Below, piece after piece: positions 24,937 to 34,518 of a DNA stretch of 64,000 nucleotides; the stretch's first letter is position 1; each line of letters begins with the position of its first letter. The stretch covers positions 1-64,000 of the forward strand of contig NZ_JAVDWU010000011.1 in NCBI RefSeq assembly GCF_031457455.1, read 5' to 3'. A program made the translations under genes and the position numbers. The DNA is from Hydrogenophaga palleronii_A (GTDB taxonomy: Bacteria > Pseudomonadota > Gammaproteobacteria > Burkholderiales > Burkholderiaceae_C). A model generated the notes under the pieces. It did no database searches, was not told where the DNA came from, and saw only the letters and a program-made list of their open reading frames with translations.

Positions 24937-26043
24937 ATGGAATTCATCGACCTGAAATCCCAGTACCAGCGGTTGAAAGCCGACATCGACGCGGGCATTC
25001 AGCGCGTGCTTGACCACGGCCAGTACATCCTGGGTCCCGAGGTTGCCGAACTGGAAGACAAGCTCTGTGCCTATACCGGCGCTAGCCACTGCATCACGGT
25101 GGCCAATTGCACCGATGCCCTGCAGATTGCCCAGATGGCCTTGGGCATTGGGCCGGGTGACGAGGTCATCACGCCCGGCTTCACCTACATCGCCACCGCC
25201 GAAACGGTGGCGCTGCTCGGCGCCAAACCGGTATACGTAGACATCGATCCGCGCACCTACAACCTCGACCCGGCGCTGCTTGAGGCAGCCATCACGCCGC
25301 GCACCAAGGCCATCATTCCGGTCAGCCTGTACGGCCAATGTGCCGACTTTGATGCTATCAATGCGGTCGCCGCAAGGCATGGCGTTCCAGTCATTGAGGA
25401 TGCCGCCCAAAGCTTTGGTGCCCAGTACAAGGGGCGAAAGAGCTGCAATCTGACCAGCATTGCCTGTACGAGCTTTTTCCCCAGCAAGCCACTGGGGTGC
25501 TACGGTGACGGTGGCGCCATCTTCACCAACGACGACGAACTGGCCAAGGTCATGCGCCAGATCGCGCGCCACGGACAAGACCGCCGTTATCACCACGTTC
25601 GCGTGGGCGTAAACAGCCGGCTGGATACCCTGCAGGCGGCCATTTTGCTGCCCAAGCTGGCCGTGCTGGAAGAAGAGATACAGCAACGGCAGAAGTTTGC
25701 GGCCACCTACGACCGCATGTTCAAGGAGGCGGGCATCAGCACAACGCCTTTTGTGGAACACCACAACATCAGCGCTTGGGCTCAGTACACCATCCTTGTG
25801 GACGATCGTGAGGCGGTGCAAGGTGTGCTGAAGGCTGCAGGCATTCCCACCGCGGTCCATTACCCTATTCCGCTGAACAGGCAGCCAGCTGTCGCGGATC
25901 AGCAGGCAAAACTACCGCATGGCGATGATGCTGCCAAGCGAGTGATGAGTTTGCCGATGCATGCCTATCTCAATACCGACACCCAACGATCGATCGTGGA
26001 TGCGGTGATGAATTTGACAAAAAATTCAAAGATCAAGGCTTGA
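24937..26043 (+). CDS. wlbC: WlbC/WbpE-like PLP-dependent aminotransferase (DegT/DnrJ/EryC1)
   Basis: 368 residues from the ATG at 24937 (MEFIDLKSQYQRLKADIDAG); an earlier in-frame start overlaps the previous gene and adds unrelated residues. The PLP lysine is Lys184 in FFPSKPLGCYGDGG. EDAAQSFGAQYKG carries the cofactor-binding aspartate, and RHGQDRRYHHVRVGVNSRLDTLQAA is typical of sugar 3-aminotransferases. It should transfer an amino group from glutamate to the 3-keto sugar. The stop overlaps the ATG of the ABC protein (TGATGA). Confidence 0.88.
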   Translation: MEFIDLKSQYQRLKADIDAGIQRVLDHGQYILGPEVAELEDKLCAYTGASHCITVANCTDALQIAQMALGIGPGDEVITPGFTYIATAETVALLGAKPVYVDIDPRTYNLDPALLEAAITPRTKAIIPVSLYGQCADFDAINAVAARHGVPVIEDAAQSFGAQYKGRKSCNLTSIACTSFFPSKPLGCYGDGGAIFTNDDELAKVMRQIARHGQDRRYHHVRVGVNSRLDTLQAAILLPKLAVLEEEIQQRQKFAATYDRMFKEAGISTTPFVEHHNISAWAQYTILVDDREAVQGVLKAAGIPTAVHYPIPLNRQPAVADQQAKLPHGDDAAKRVMSLPMHAYLNTDTQRSIVDAVMNLTKNSKIKA

Positions 26044-27839
26044 TGAAACCCAACGCCGCTGCCACAACCCTGCCAAGCGATACAAAAGGCGACCGGCGCG
26101 GCTTGATCGCTCGTCTATGGGGTCATATTGCTTCTCGTCGACGCAGACAGTTTGCCATGCTGCTGGTGTTGATGTTCGTCGCTTCGCTGGCGGAGTTGTT
26201 CTCTATTGGTGCTGTCATGCCATTTATTGGAATACTCACCGCACCGGAACAAGTGTTTACGCATGAACTTTTGCAACCTGCGATTCGCATCTTCGGCATT
26301 CAGGAAGCACAAGAGCTCTTGATTCCAGCCACCATTGTGTTTTGCATGGCCGCCTTGGTCGCGGCTGCAGTGCGCTTTTTGCTCATGTGGGTCGGCACTC
26401 GATTGTCGTTTGCGACAGGTGCCGATCTGAGCCTTGAAGTCTATCGGCGCACTTTATATCAGCCATATTCCGTTCATATCTCGCGCAACAGCAGCGAAAT
26501 CATCACCGCCGTGAGCAGCAAGACACAAGCAGTCGTATCTGGCGCCATCTACCCGATGGTGCAAATGCTCGCGGCCAGTTTCACCCTGATCATTGTTACT
26601 GGTGCACTGATTGCCTATCAGCCAATGATTGCACTGGTTAGCATCGTCAGCTTTGGTGTGCTTTACCTGACCATCACCCGATTGGCTCGTGCCCGCCTGG
26701 TAGCCAACAGCCGTAAGGTCGCCCTACACGCATCTCGCCGCGTCAAAGCATTGAATGAAGGCCTGGGGGGCATTCGAGACCTGCTGCTTGACGGCACCCA
26801 GCCCACCTACTGTGCGATCTTTCAGGACGCCGACCGCCATCTTCGCCAAGCACAGGCGCAAAACACGGTCATTTCTTCAAGTCCTCGTTTCCTGATGGAA
26901 GCAACAGGTATGGTGCTGATCGCATTGCTGGCCCTCTGGCTGACAGTGCGTCCAGGCGGTTTTGGCAGTGCCTTGCCTTTGCTGGGGGCGCTCGCGGTAT
27001 CCGCTCAGAAGCTGCTGCCGATGTTGCAGCAGCTCTATCAAAACTGGACAAATTTCAAGGGCAATAATCGCTCCATTCTCGATGTCCTTGATCTTCTCGA
27101 TCAACCACTGCCCGAGCATTTGACCCATACGTCTCTGCCTCCCCTGCCATTCACAAGAGAGATACGCCTTGATGGCGTTGGATTTCGGTACCGACCTGAT
27201 ACTGCTTGGGTGCTGGACGATGTCCATCTCCAAGTGCCAAGAGGAAGCCGCGTTGGCATCGTCGGCACCACAGGCAGTGGCAAGAGCACCTTGATCGACA
27301 TTGTCATGGGCCTCCTGATACCAGGGCGGGGACGGATGCTGGTTGACGACGTTGAAGTTTCTTCCGCCAACAATCTTGCATGGCAGGCGCACATAGCACA
27401 TGTCCCACAAGCGATCTTTCTCGCGGACGCTAGCATCGCTGAGAACATCGCCTTTGGCGTACCTACCCACAAGATGGATTTGGCGCGAGTGGAAAAAGCC
27501 GCCAGACAAGCCCAACTTGCTCTCACCGTCGACACCTTCCCTGATCGCTATCACACACGGGTGGGTGAGCGCGGCGTACAGCTTTCGGGAGGCCAACGTC
27601 AGCGAATTGGTATCGCGCGGGCACTCTACAAGGCGGCAGATGTGATCGTGCTCGACGAGGCGACCAGCGCACTTGACAACACCACCGAAGAAGCTGTCAT
27701 GGGCGCGATCGATGGGCTCGACCGAGACCTCACCTTGTTTATCGTGGCCCACCGTATCAGTACTCTGAAGAATTGTGACTTCATCATTGAAGTTGCTGAT
27801 GGAAAAGTGATGCGGCAAAAGGGTGGTGGATGCGTATGA
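26043..27839 (+). CDS. ABC transporter, PglK-like lipid-linked oligosaccharide flippase
   Basis: 598 residues, membrane and ATPase domains fused. The N-terminal half has about six spans (first at about residues 38-60). The nucleotide-binding domain has Walker A GTTGSGKST (from residue 408), the signature LSGGQRQRIGIARALY (from 514), Walker B VIVLDEATSALD and the switch His in VAHRIST. A half-transporter of this size among glycan genes resembles PglK, which flips undecaprenyl-diphosphate oligosaccharides. The MsbA or peptide-exporter class is less likely from context. Directional coupling to wlbC by overlapping stop and start. Confidence 0.85.
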   Translation: MKPNAAATTLPSDTKGDRRGLIARLWGHIASRRRRQFAMLLVLMFVASLAELFSIGAVMPFIGILTAPEQVFTHELLQPAIRIFGIQEAQELLIPATIVFCMAALVAAAVRFLLMWVGTRLSFATGADLSLEVYRRTLYQPYSVHISRNSSEIITAVSSKTQAVVSGAIYPMVQMLAASFTLIIVTGALIAYQPMIALVSIVSFGVLYLTITRLARARLVANSRKVALHASRRVKALNEGLGGIRDLLLDGTQPTYCAIFQDADRHLRQAQAQNTVISSSPRFLMEATGMVLIALLALWLTVRPGGFGSALPLLGALAVSAQKLLPMLQQLYQNWTNFKGNNRSILDVLDLLDQPLPEHLTHTSLPPLPFTREIRLDGVGFRYRPDTAWVLDDVHLQVPRGSRVGIVGTTGSGKSTLIDIVMGLLIPGRGRMLVDDVEVSSANNLAWQAHIAHVPQAIFLADASIAENIAFGVPTHKMDLARVEKAARQAQLALTVDTFPDRYHTRVGERGVQLSGGQRQRIGIARALYKAADVIVLDEATSALDNTTEEAVMGAIDGLDRDLTLFIVAHRISTLKNCDFIIEVADGKVMRQKGGGCV

Positions 27840-27965
27840 ATGGTATTTCTTTTTATTGAGGCCAAAATGGCAATGTTGACCAACTGGTGTCGGATGGGTG
27901 GAGTGGTGACCTCTGCTTCATATGGCGCGGCCTTCAGTCTTGATTGATCTGGGCTGGAGATTGCC

Positions 27966-29480
27966 ATGAATTTATTATGCTCTGCACCAATTGATCGCTT
28001 TTGGTCAAATGTTATCGAGGATCTGGAAAAAAAACTCTCGCTCAAGTTGGTGTATTGGGTGGGAGCGAATCGCACGGAGAATGTGCTGCAAGGAGTCTTT
28101 CTTCACGATGTATGGAAGGCGTTCTCTTTAGAGGGTTGTGTGCCTGGATGGGAAAATCAAGGGGACGTCTTTGATATAGGAGAAGTGAGTAGAGTCGAGT
28201 ATTATAACTATTTAAAGATTCTTGATAGAGTTGACTATGGCGGATTCAGTTTTTCTGAGCGAGATGATCTATTTAAGAGGCAGTTGAGCTATTGGATGTT
28301 CGTATTGAAGAAATACGACATCGGTTTTGTACTATTCTCTAACGCCCCGCATCTTCCCTATGACTATCCTTTGTATCTCTGTGCTAAAGCTCTTGGCATA
28401 AAGACTGTCATGTTCAACGCTTCTTCTATTCCTGGATGGTGCTATCTAACCACTGAAATAGGTGGGGAAGCGATCGAGGCAGGTAATGGGGGGTGTCAAC
28501 AAGCCGTTTTGGCGAGAATGCATAAAGAAGGAATTGAGCCCTTCCTGTTTTCTGCGCATCAGAACCCCTGGTATATGAAGATGCAGGCTCGAGAACAGAA
28601 CTCGCTAAGACGTCGAATATCGTCAACTGCAGGAGCATCCACCGTTTACGCCTTCGCCTTGGGACTGTATCGTTGGGTTGTGAAAAGAAAAGACTTTCGC
28701 GCAAGTTTTACTGTCTCTGGAAAGCTCGCGACGTTCAAGTTCTATGATGGTATCTACAGAACCAAAAGCCTGGGTGTTGTTGAGCTTTCCCAATTAAAGG
28801 TCGCAGGGCAAAAAAAGAAGGAGGAGCTAAGTAATGAGTATCGAAAATTCGCCAGAAGAATTGATCCTCATGAAATAGGGCCGTACGTCTACTTCGCATT
28901 GCATTATCAGCCAGAGCTAACTACAACCCCATTGGGTGGCGATGCTTCCGACCAGTTCTACCTCGTGCGAGCGCTCAGTCGTGCACTGCCTGATGGATAC
29001 AAATTGGTCATCAAGGAGCATCCATCTCAACTCGCTCGTGTGCTCTATGGCGAGCAGGGGCGAAGCCGGGGCTGCTGGGAGATGTTGTCAGCGTTGGACA
29101 ATGTCATCATTTGTGATCTTGAAGTGCCATCAATTACTCTGGTCAAGATGGCATCCTTGGTGGTAACTGTCACAGGAACTGTGGGCTGGGAAGCAATGGT
29201 CAATGGGAAACCATGCCTTTACTTTGGAGGGGCTTGGTATCAGAAGTTTCCTCAGGCCACCAAGGGAACAATCGGTAACCTGAAAGCTCAGTTGATTGAG
29301 CTCTTGGGTTTGGAGAGAGTTGAACCTATCTCCCCTGCTCAGCTTGTGGAATTTTTTGGCCGTTGCGCAATCAAGTGTGACGTTCATGGGCCAATGAAAA
29401 ATCCGGCTGTCAGGGACCCGGCATTGGCTGCAGAATATTTGACCCACGCAATTGATGTGCTATCCGCTGCTAAAAATTGA
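27966..29480 (+). CDS. Capsule/surface-polysaccharide type glycosyltransferase (GT-B like)
   Basis: 504 residues. The C-terminal half has YVYFALHYQPELTTTPLGG, VIKEHPSQ and TVTGTVGWEAMVNGKPCLYFG, the pattern of the KpsC/KpsS-related and CDP-glycerol-transferase-like GT-B proteins found in capsule and O-antigen loci. The N-terminal half is unrecognised. Donor and acceptor are unknown. Base composition is clearly lower in GC than its neighbours, which suggests separate acquisition. The gap of 126 bp to the flippase gene holds no supportable gene. Confidence 0.7.
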   Translation: MNLLCSAPIDRFWSNVIEDLEKKLSLKLVYWVGANRTENVLQGVFLHDVWKAFSLEGCVPGWENQGDVFDIGEVSRVEYYNYLKILDRVDYGGFSFSERDDLFKRQLSYWMFVLKKYDIGFVLFSNAPHLPYDYPLYLCAKALGIKTVMFNASSIPGWCYLTTEIGGEAIEAGNGGCQQAVLARMHKEGIEPFLFSAHQNPWYMKMQAREQNSLRRRISSTAGASTVYAFALGLYRWVVKRKDFRASFTVSGKLATFKFYDGIYRTKSLGVVELSQLKVAGQKKKEELSNEYRKFARRIDPHEIGPYVYFALHYQPELTTTPLGGDASDQFYLVRALSRALPDGYKLVIKEHPSQLARVLYGEQGRSRGCWEMLSALDNVIICDLEVPSITLVKMASLVVTVTGTVGWEAMVNGKPCLYFGGAWYQKFPQATKGTIGNLKAQLIELLGLERVEPISPAQLVEFFGRCAIKCDVHGPMKNPAVRDPALAAEYLTHAIDVLSAAKN

Positions 29481-29516
29481 GGTGGTTAAAATTGTTAACA
29501 AAGACTTCCATTCAAA

Positions 29517-30515
29517 ATGCTCTCTAATCAAACCATTCTCGTCACCGGCGGCACCGGCTCTTTCGGCAACACCTTCGTGCCCATGACGCTGGCCAAGTAC
29601 AACCCCAGGAAAATCATCATCTTCTCGCGCGACGAGATGAAGCAGTGGGACATGGCCAAGAAGTTTGAAGGTGATCCACGTGTGCGCTTTTTCATCGGAG
29701 ACGTGCGCGACAAAGACCGGCTGTACCGTGCACTCGATGGCGTCGACTACGTGGTCCACGCAGCGGCTACCAAAATCGTGCCCACGGCCGAGTACAACCC
29801 TTTTGAGTGCGTCAAGACCAACATCAACGGTGCCATGAACCTGATCGACGCCTGCATTGACCAAGGCGTCAAACGTGTGGTTGCTCTTTCAACTGACAAG
29901 GCAAGCAGCCCGGCTAACCTGTACGGTGCTACCAAGCTGGCCTCAGACAAGCTGTTCGTGGCAGGCAACTCGTATTCTGGTGGCCACGATACCGGCTTTG
30001 CCGTCGTACGCTATGGCAACGTCATGGGCTCACGTGGATCGGTCATTCCCTTCTTCATGTCCATCAAGGACAAAGGTGTGCTGCCGATCACAGACCCGCG
30101 CATGACCCGTTTCATGATCTCGCTCGAGCAGGGTGTGGAGCTTGTCTGGCACGCATTTGATGACATGGTCGGCGGTGAGATCTACGTCAAGAAGATCCCT
30201 TCCATGAAAATGACCGATCTGGCAAGCGTGGTGGCACCCCAGGCCAGGCAGGAAGTGGTGGGTATCCGCCCCGGTGAAAAGCTGCACGAGCAGATGATCA
30301 GTACCGAAGACGCCTATTACACCTACGAGTACCCTGAGCACTACAAGATTCTGCCCGCTATTAACGGTTGGCACGAATGCAAGGAACGCATCAAGGACGG
30401 CCAAAAAGTGCCCGAGGGCTTCAGCTACACCAGCGACAACAACCCCAGCTGGATGGCGCCGGAGGATCTTGAGGCTTGGATAGAAAGCAACCGCAGCAAA
30501 ATCGGGAGCATCTGA
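29517..30515 (+). CDS. pseB: UDP-N-acetylglucosamine 4,6-dehydratase (inverting), PseB
   Basis: 332 residues, the family length. It converts UDP-GlcNAc to the 4-keto-6-deoxy-L-arabino sugar, the first step to pseudaminic acid. NAD(P)-binding GGTGSFG is at the N-terminus. The catalytic set Asp127-Lys128 and Tyr136 (in STDKASSPANLYGATK) has the spacing of H. pylori PseB. The C-terminus SDNNPSWMAPEDLEAWI is also PseB-like. It has higher GC than both flanks. The usual partner pseC is not next to it; pseF follows after 16 bp. Confidence 0.9.
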   Translation: MLSNQTILVTGGTGSFGNTFVPMTLAKYNPRKIIIFSRDEMKQWDMAKKFEGDPRVRFFIGDVRDKDRLYRALDGVDYVVHAAATKIVPTAEYNPFECVKTNINGAMNLIDACIDQGVKRVVALSTDKASSPANLYGATKLASDKLFVAGNSYSGGHDTGFAVVRYGNVMGSRGSVIPFFMSIKDKGVLPITDPRMTRFMISLEQGVELVWHAFDDMVGGEIYVKKIPSMKMTDLASVVAPQARQEVVGIRPGEKLHEQMISTEDAYYTYEYPEHYKILPAINGWHECKERIKDGQKVPEGFSYTSDNNPSWMAPEDLEAWIESNRSKIGSI

Positions 30516-30531
30516 ATAGCTAGGCCTCGGA

Positions 30532-31227
30532 ATGTATATCGCAATCATCCCAGCGCGTGGAGGAAGTAAACGGATTCCACGCAAAAACATCAAGAGTTTT
30601 CATGGAAAACCCATGATCGCTTGGTCTATTGAAGCGGCTAAGCAGTCGGGACTGTTCGACAAAGTAGTCGTCTCGACCGACGATCAGGAAATTGCGATGA
30701 TCGCCACGGCATTTGGGGCTGATGTTCCCTTTATGCGCCCTCCGACGCTTGCCGACGACCATACTCCTACCGTGCCTGTTATAGCGCACGGAATATCCGA
30801 AATGGCGGACCTCGGCACCTGCCCTGAGGCTGTTTGTTGTATCTATCCCTGCGCTCCATTCCTCCGGTCAGAAGACTTGGTTGCCGGTTTGGCGTTAATG
30901 AATGGAAGTGGTTCAAACTTCGCGTACCCAGTAGCAGAATTCGCCCATCCCGTACAACGGGCTTTGCTGAGGGCAAAAAACGGCAAGATGCAATTCCTAT
31001 CGCCAGAACATGAAATGACTCGCACCCAGGATCTGCCGCCGACCTTCCACGACGCAGGCCAATTCTATTGGGGGAAAACAGAAGCATGGACAGCTCAGCG
31101 GAAAATGCACTCGGAAGGTGCTGGTTTGATAGTGCCCCATTGGCGAATTGTCGATATTGACACAGACGATGATTGGCTGCGTGCGGAGTTGCTATTTGCA
31201 CTTTTGGCTGAGAAGGGTGGTGACTGA
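30532..31227 (+). CDS. pseF: Pseudaminic-acid-type cytidylyltransferase, PseF-like
   Basis: 231 residues. It should activate a nonulosonic acid to its CMP form using CTP. The nucleotide-binding N-terminus is IIPARGGSKRIPRKNIK, followed by KPMIAWSIEAAKQSGLFDKVVVSTDD and the C-terminal FHDAGQFYWGKTEAW, a pattern of PseF rather than NeuA. The stop codon directly abuts the ATG of the next gene, so translation is likely coupled. Substrate identity depends on the unusual composition of this module. Confidence 0.87.
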   Translation: MYIAIIPARGGSKRIPRKNIKSFHGKPMIAWSIEAAKQSGLFDKVVVSTDDQEIAMIATAFGADVPFMRPPTLADDHTPTVPVIAHGISEMADLGTCPEAVCCIYPCAPFLRSEDLVAGLALMNGSGSNFAYPVAEFAHPVQRALLRAKNGKMQFLSPEHEMTRTQDLPPTFHDAGQFYWGKTEAWTAQRKMHSEGAGLIVPHWRIVDIDTDDDWLRAELLFALLAEKGGD

Positions 31228-32109
31228 ATGAGCGATTCTCGCCAGAATGTGCTGATCCTGGGAGCAACCGGGCTGCTTGGTAGCAATTTAACGTCGGGAA
31301 CCTATTTGCAGAACTATTGTTGCATCGGCCAAGGACGAGGTCCAGAAGCAGATATTCAATCAGATTTGCAGGAAATCGAACAGGTTCGCGAAATGTTGGT
31401 TCAAACACAACCAACCGCAATCATCAACCTGGTTGGACTCACAAATGTAGATTCGTGTGAACAGTATCCAAACGAGGCCTACAGGGTGAACGTACTTCCC
31501 GTGGAGAACGTGCTGAAGGCAGCAGAGTCTCTATCATTCAAAACACGTTTGATTCACATCTCGACGGACCAGGTTTACGATGGCGCTGGTCCACATCGCG
31601 AAGGAAGCGTAATGTTGACCAACTACTATGCTTTTTCCAAATATGCCGCAGAGTTGGTTGCAAGGACAGGCGATGGCCTCGTATTGCGCACAAATTTTTT
31701 TGGTAAAAGTCGAACAGAGAAAAGGAAAAGCATCACTGACTGGCTGTATCAAGAGCTCACGTCCGATCGTGAGGTTCAGGTATTTGAAGATGTATTGTTC
31801 AGCCCTCTATCAATGCACAGTTTATGTGAACTCATTGAGCAGACTGTCGAAACCGATCTCGCAGGCATCTTTAACCTTGGAACCCATGAAGGTGCAAGCA
31901 AGGCTGATTTTGCTTTTCAGTTCGGCGAATTGACCGGCTTACCAACGTCAAACCTGAAACGTGTCACAACAAGTGAAGTGAGCTTCCTAAAGACTTATAG
32001 ACCAAAAGATATGCGAATGGATGTTTCGGCGATCGAAGGGGCAATGGGCATGACTTTGCCAAAACTGCGAACGGAACTTGAGCGCGTCGCAAAGGAGTAC
32101 ATACTATGA
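31228..32109 (+). CDS. RmlD-like NAD(P)-dependent sugar reductase (extended SDR)
   Basis: 293 residues. The Rossmann motif GATGLLGS starts at residue 12, the active-site pair is Tyr134 and Lys138 (YYAFSKYAAEL), and STDQVYDGAGPHREG resembles dTDP-4-dehydrorhamnose reductase. It lies between pseF and a NeuB-type synthase, with the ATGA overlap into the latter. There is no rmlABC here, so rhamnose synthesis is unlikely. It may reduce a 4-keto intermediate or modify the nonulosonate (inference). Confidence 0.75.
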   Translation: MSDSRQNVLILGATGLLGSNLTSGTYLQNYCCIGQGRGPEADIQSDLQEIEQVREMLVQTQPTAIINLVGLTNVDSCEQYPNEAYRVNVLPVENVLKAAESLSFKTRLIHISTDQVYDGAGPHREGSVMLTNYYAFSKYAAELVARTGDGLVLRTNFFGKSRTEKRKSITDWLYQELTSDREVQVFEDVLFSPLSMHSLCELIEQTVETDLAGIFNLGTHEGASKADFAFQFGELTGLPTSNLKRVTTSEVSFLKTYRPKDMRMDVSAIEGAMGMTLPKLRTELERVAKEYIL

Positions 32110-33182
32110 ACGCAAATCCTTCATTCTTCATCGAAAACAAAAAAGTTGGTGCTGACAGTCCCGTTTACTTTATCGCGGACATTGCGGCAAACCACGATGG
32201 TGACCTGGAGCGAGCCAAGGATCTGATTTTCCTTGCTGCAGAGGCTGGAGCTGATGCAGCCAAATTTCAGCATTTCACGGCAGAAACTATTGTCAGTGAT
32301 CGCGGCTTTCGTTCACTGGGAGGGCAGCAGTCGCATCAAGCGGGCTGGAAAAAATCAGTCTTCAGCGTTTACAAAGATGCTAGCGTTAGTGTCGAATGGT
32401 CCGATACGCTTAAAGAAACATGCGACAAGGCAGGCATCACGTTCTTTACCAGTCCTTACAGCATGGAACTGGTTGATCATATTGACCCATACGTACCAGC
32501 CTACAAGATTGGCTCAGGAGACATCACTTGGTTGGAGATGATCGAGTACATTGCGGCGAAAAACAAACCCTATATATTAGCGAGTGGCGCATCCACCTTT
32601 GATGATGTTCAGCGCGCCATGAATGTTGCTATTGCTTTGAATGGCAATGTTTGCCTAATGCAATGCAACACCAACTACACAGCCAGCCTTGAGAACTTCA
32701 AATACATCCAGCTCAATGTTCTTAAGGTCTACAGGGAAATGTATCCGAATATGGTGCTGGGTTTGAGCGATCACACGCCGGGGCATGCATCGGTACTTGG
32801 TTCTGTTGCACTGGGAGCCAAGATGATTGAGAAGCACTTCACGGACGACATCTCTCGTGACGGCCCAGATCACAAGTTCTCGATGGACTCCCGCACCTGG
32901 CGCGAAATGGTCGATCGGACACGAGAACTTGAGAACGCATTGGGTAACGGTGTAAAGAAGGTGGAGGCAAATGAGGCGGAAACTGTCATTCTTCAGCGAC
33001 GTGCAATTCGGCTGGCAACGAACATTCCGGCGGGGGCCGTGCTCAAGCGCGAAGACCTGGAGGTATTGCGGCCCTGTCCCATTGGTAGCCTGCCACCCTA
33101 CCTTCTCAACAGTGTGGTTGGGAAGGTTCTGCGTCAAGACATGCAACAAGGCGAGCATCTCAAATGGACCGATCTCGAGTAG
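32106..33182 (+). CDS. NeuB/PseI family nonulosonate synthase with SAF domain
   Basis: 358 residues. Members condense phosphoenolpyruvate with a hexosamine to a nine-carbon sialic-acid-like sugar. The TIM-barrel N-terminus reads FIADIAANHDGDLERAKDL where NeuB and PseI have AEIGxNHNG or AEMSGNHN, and TSPYSMELVDHIDPYVPAYKIGSGDITWLEMIEY is conserved. GLSDHTPGHASVLGSVALGAKMIEKHFT is the barrel end. The SAF/antifreeze-like domain follows at about residues 290-358 (RRAIRLATNIPAGAVLKREDL). It is divergent from both NeuB and PseI, so the product cannot be named from sequence. Confidence 0.83.
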   Translation: MNANPSFFIENKKVGADSPVYFIADIAANHDGDLERAKDLIFLAAEAGADAAKFQHFTAETIVSDRGFRSLGGQQSHQAGWKKSVFSVYKDASVSVEWSDTLKETCDKAGITFFTSPYSMELVDHIDPYVPAYKIGSGDITWLEMIEYIAAKNKPYILASGASTFDDVQRAMNVAIALNGNVCLMQCNTNYTASLENFKYIQLNVLKVYREMYPNMVLGLSDHTPGHASVLGSVALGAKMIEKHFTDDISRDGPDHKFSMDSRTWREMVDRTRELENALGNGVKKVEANEAETVILQRRAIRLATNIPAGAVLKREDLEVLRPCPIGSLPPYLLNSVVGKVLRQDMQQGEHLKWTDLE

Positions 33183-33805
33183 CCTTCGTTATTCCCGCAT
33201 TCAACGAGTCAAGTACGATTTTTGATGTCATAGCTGCTGCAAGCGCTTTTGGCCAATCCATCGTTGTAAACGACCATTCGCTAGACGATACCGCCACGAT
33301 TGCTGAGGCTGCGGGTGCACTTGTCGTCAATCATACAATTAATCAAGGCTACGATAATGCATTGAATTCGGGCTTCAAGGCGGCGGCTAGTCTGGGCGTG
33401 GATTATATTGTTACGCTTGATGCAGATGGCCAGCATGATCCTGCGCTTCTGCCGCGATTGATTGCTGAACTGGAAAATGGCGCTTCACTTGTACTCGGTG
33501 TAAGAAGTTCTAAAGCGCGATTTGCCGAGCATGTGTTTGGGTTGTATACGCGCTTGCGCTATGGAGTTCTGGATCCACTTTGTGGATTGAAAGGGTACCG
33601 ACGCGACCTGTATGAATCCATTGGGCATTTCGATTCCTATAAGTCCATTGGGACTGAGTTAATGCTACGAGCTGTGGCGTCCGGCGTCGGCTATAAGCAA
33701 GTGCGTTTTCAGGTTCGAGATCGCGCAGATGCGCCAAGATTTGGGCGTTCACTTGTCGCCAACGCGAAAATTCTACGGGCTTTAATCATTTGGATCTTGA
33801 GTTAG
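33164..33805 (+). CDS. Glycosyltransferase family 2 (DPM1-like)
   Basis: 213 residues. The GT-A fold N-terminus is VAFVIPAFNESSTIFDVI, and the metal-binding DAD is at residues 86-88 (TLDADGQHDP). GLKGYRRDLYESIG is the conserved acceptor-side region. There is no C-terminal membrane segment of the GtrB type apart from a short hydrophobic end. It overlaps the synthase gene by 19 bp, so it belongs to the same transcript. Donor and acceptor are unknown. Confidence 0.8.
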   Translation: MDRSRVAFVIPAFNESSTIFDVIAAASAFGQSIVVNDHSLDDTATIAEAAGALVVNHTINQGYDNALNSGFKAAASLGVDYIVTLDADGQHDPALLPRLIAELENGASLVLGVRSSKARFAEHVFGLYTRLRYGVLDPLCGLKGYRRDLYESIGHFDSYKSIGTELMLRAVASGVGYKQVRFQVRDRADAPRFGRSLVANAKILRALIIWILS

Positions 33806-33886
33806 CTATTATGGCCCGCGCACCGGAAGATTGGGCGGGTGTCGAATCGATAGTCAGGCCTTCAACCAGCGATCCTAGGAATAGAT

Positions 33887-34507
33887 ATGAGTTTTAAAAC
33901 GGAGCAGGAAACCTTTTGGGCCGGTGATTTTGGCTCAGACTATGTTAAGCGCAATCAAGGTAATGCACTTAAGGCTGCCAATATAGACTTTTTTAGCAAA
34001 GCGCTTCGTGCAACACGTGGTCTCAGGAGTTGTATGGAGTTCGGTGCCAATATTGGCATGAATTTGATGGCCATAAAGTTGCTGTATCCAAGCATCAAGT
34101 TACATGGAATAGAAATTAATGCTGAGGCTGCAAGCCTGCTGTCTGAGGTGGTGCCTCCAGCTCAAATTCACCTTGGCTCTGTTCTGGATTTCGAGCCAGT
34201 GCAAACCTATGATCTTGTCCTTATTAAAACAGTTCTCATCCACATCAACCCCGGTGAGCTTGCGCAGGTGTATGACAAGCTTGTAAAGAGTTGTGGTCGC
34301 TATTTGCTTGTTGCTGAATACTATAATCCCACGCCAATGTCGATTTCTTACCGGGGTCACACGGATCGGCTTTTTAAACGTGACTTTGCAGGGGAACTCA
34401 TGGACAGGCATCCCGGGATGAGCCTGGTTGATTATGGATTCGCCTATCACCGCGATCCCAATTTTCCACAGGACGATATCAATTGGTTCCTGATGGAAAA
34501 GAGATAG
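33887..34507 (+). CDS. Pseudaminic-acid-biosynthesis-associated methyltransferase
   Basis: 206 residues, the length of the Pse-associated methylase family. The N-terminus KTEQETFWAGDFGSDYVKRN is distinctive for it, and the SAM-binding motif EFGANIGMN starts at residue 51. IKTVLIHINP and LLVAEYYNPTP follow. These genes accompany pseudaminate clusters and probably methylate the nonulosonate or its intermediate; the exact acceptor is not established. This neighbour supports a pseudaminate-like product for the pseB-pseF-synthase group. Confidence 0.82.
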   Translation: MSFKTEQETFWAGDFGSDYVKRNQGNALKAANIDFFSKALRATRGLRSCMEFGANIGMNLMAIKLLYPSIKLHGIEINAEAASLLSEVVPPAQIHLGSVLDFEPVQTYDLVLIKTVLIHINPGELAQVYDKLVKSCGRYLLVAEYYNPTPMSISYRGHTDRLFKRDFAGELMDRHPGMSLVDYGFAYHRDPNFPQDDINWFLMEKR

Positions 34508-34518
34508 AAGCCCAATCC

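Noticed and set aside
31228..32109. dTDP-rhamnose synthesis (rmlD)
   Set aside because: rmlA, rmlB and rmlC are not present in the window and the gene is embedded among nonulosonate genes.
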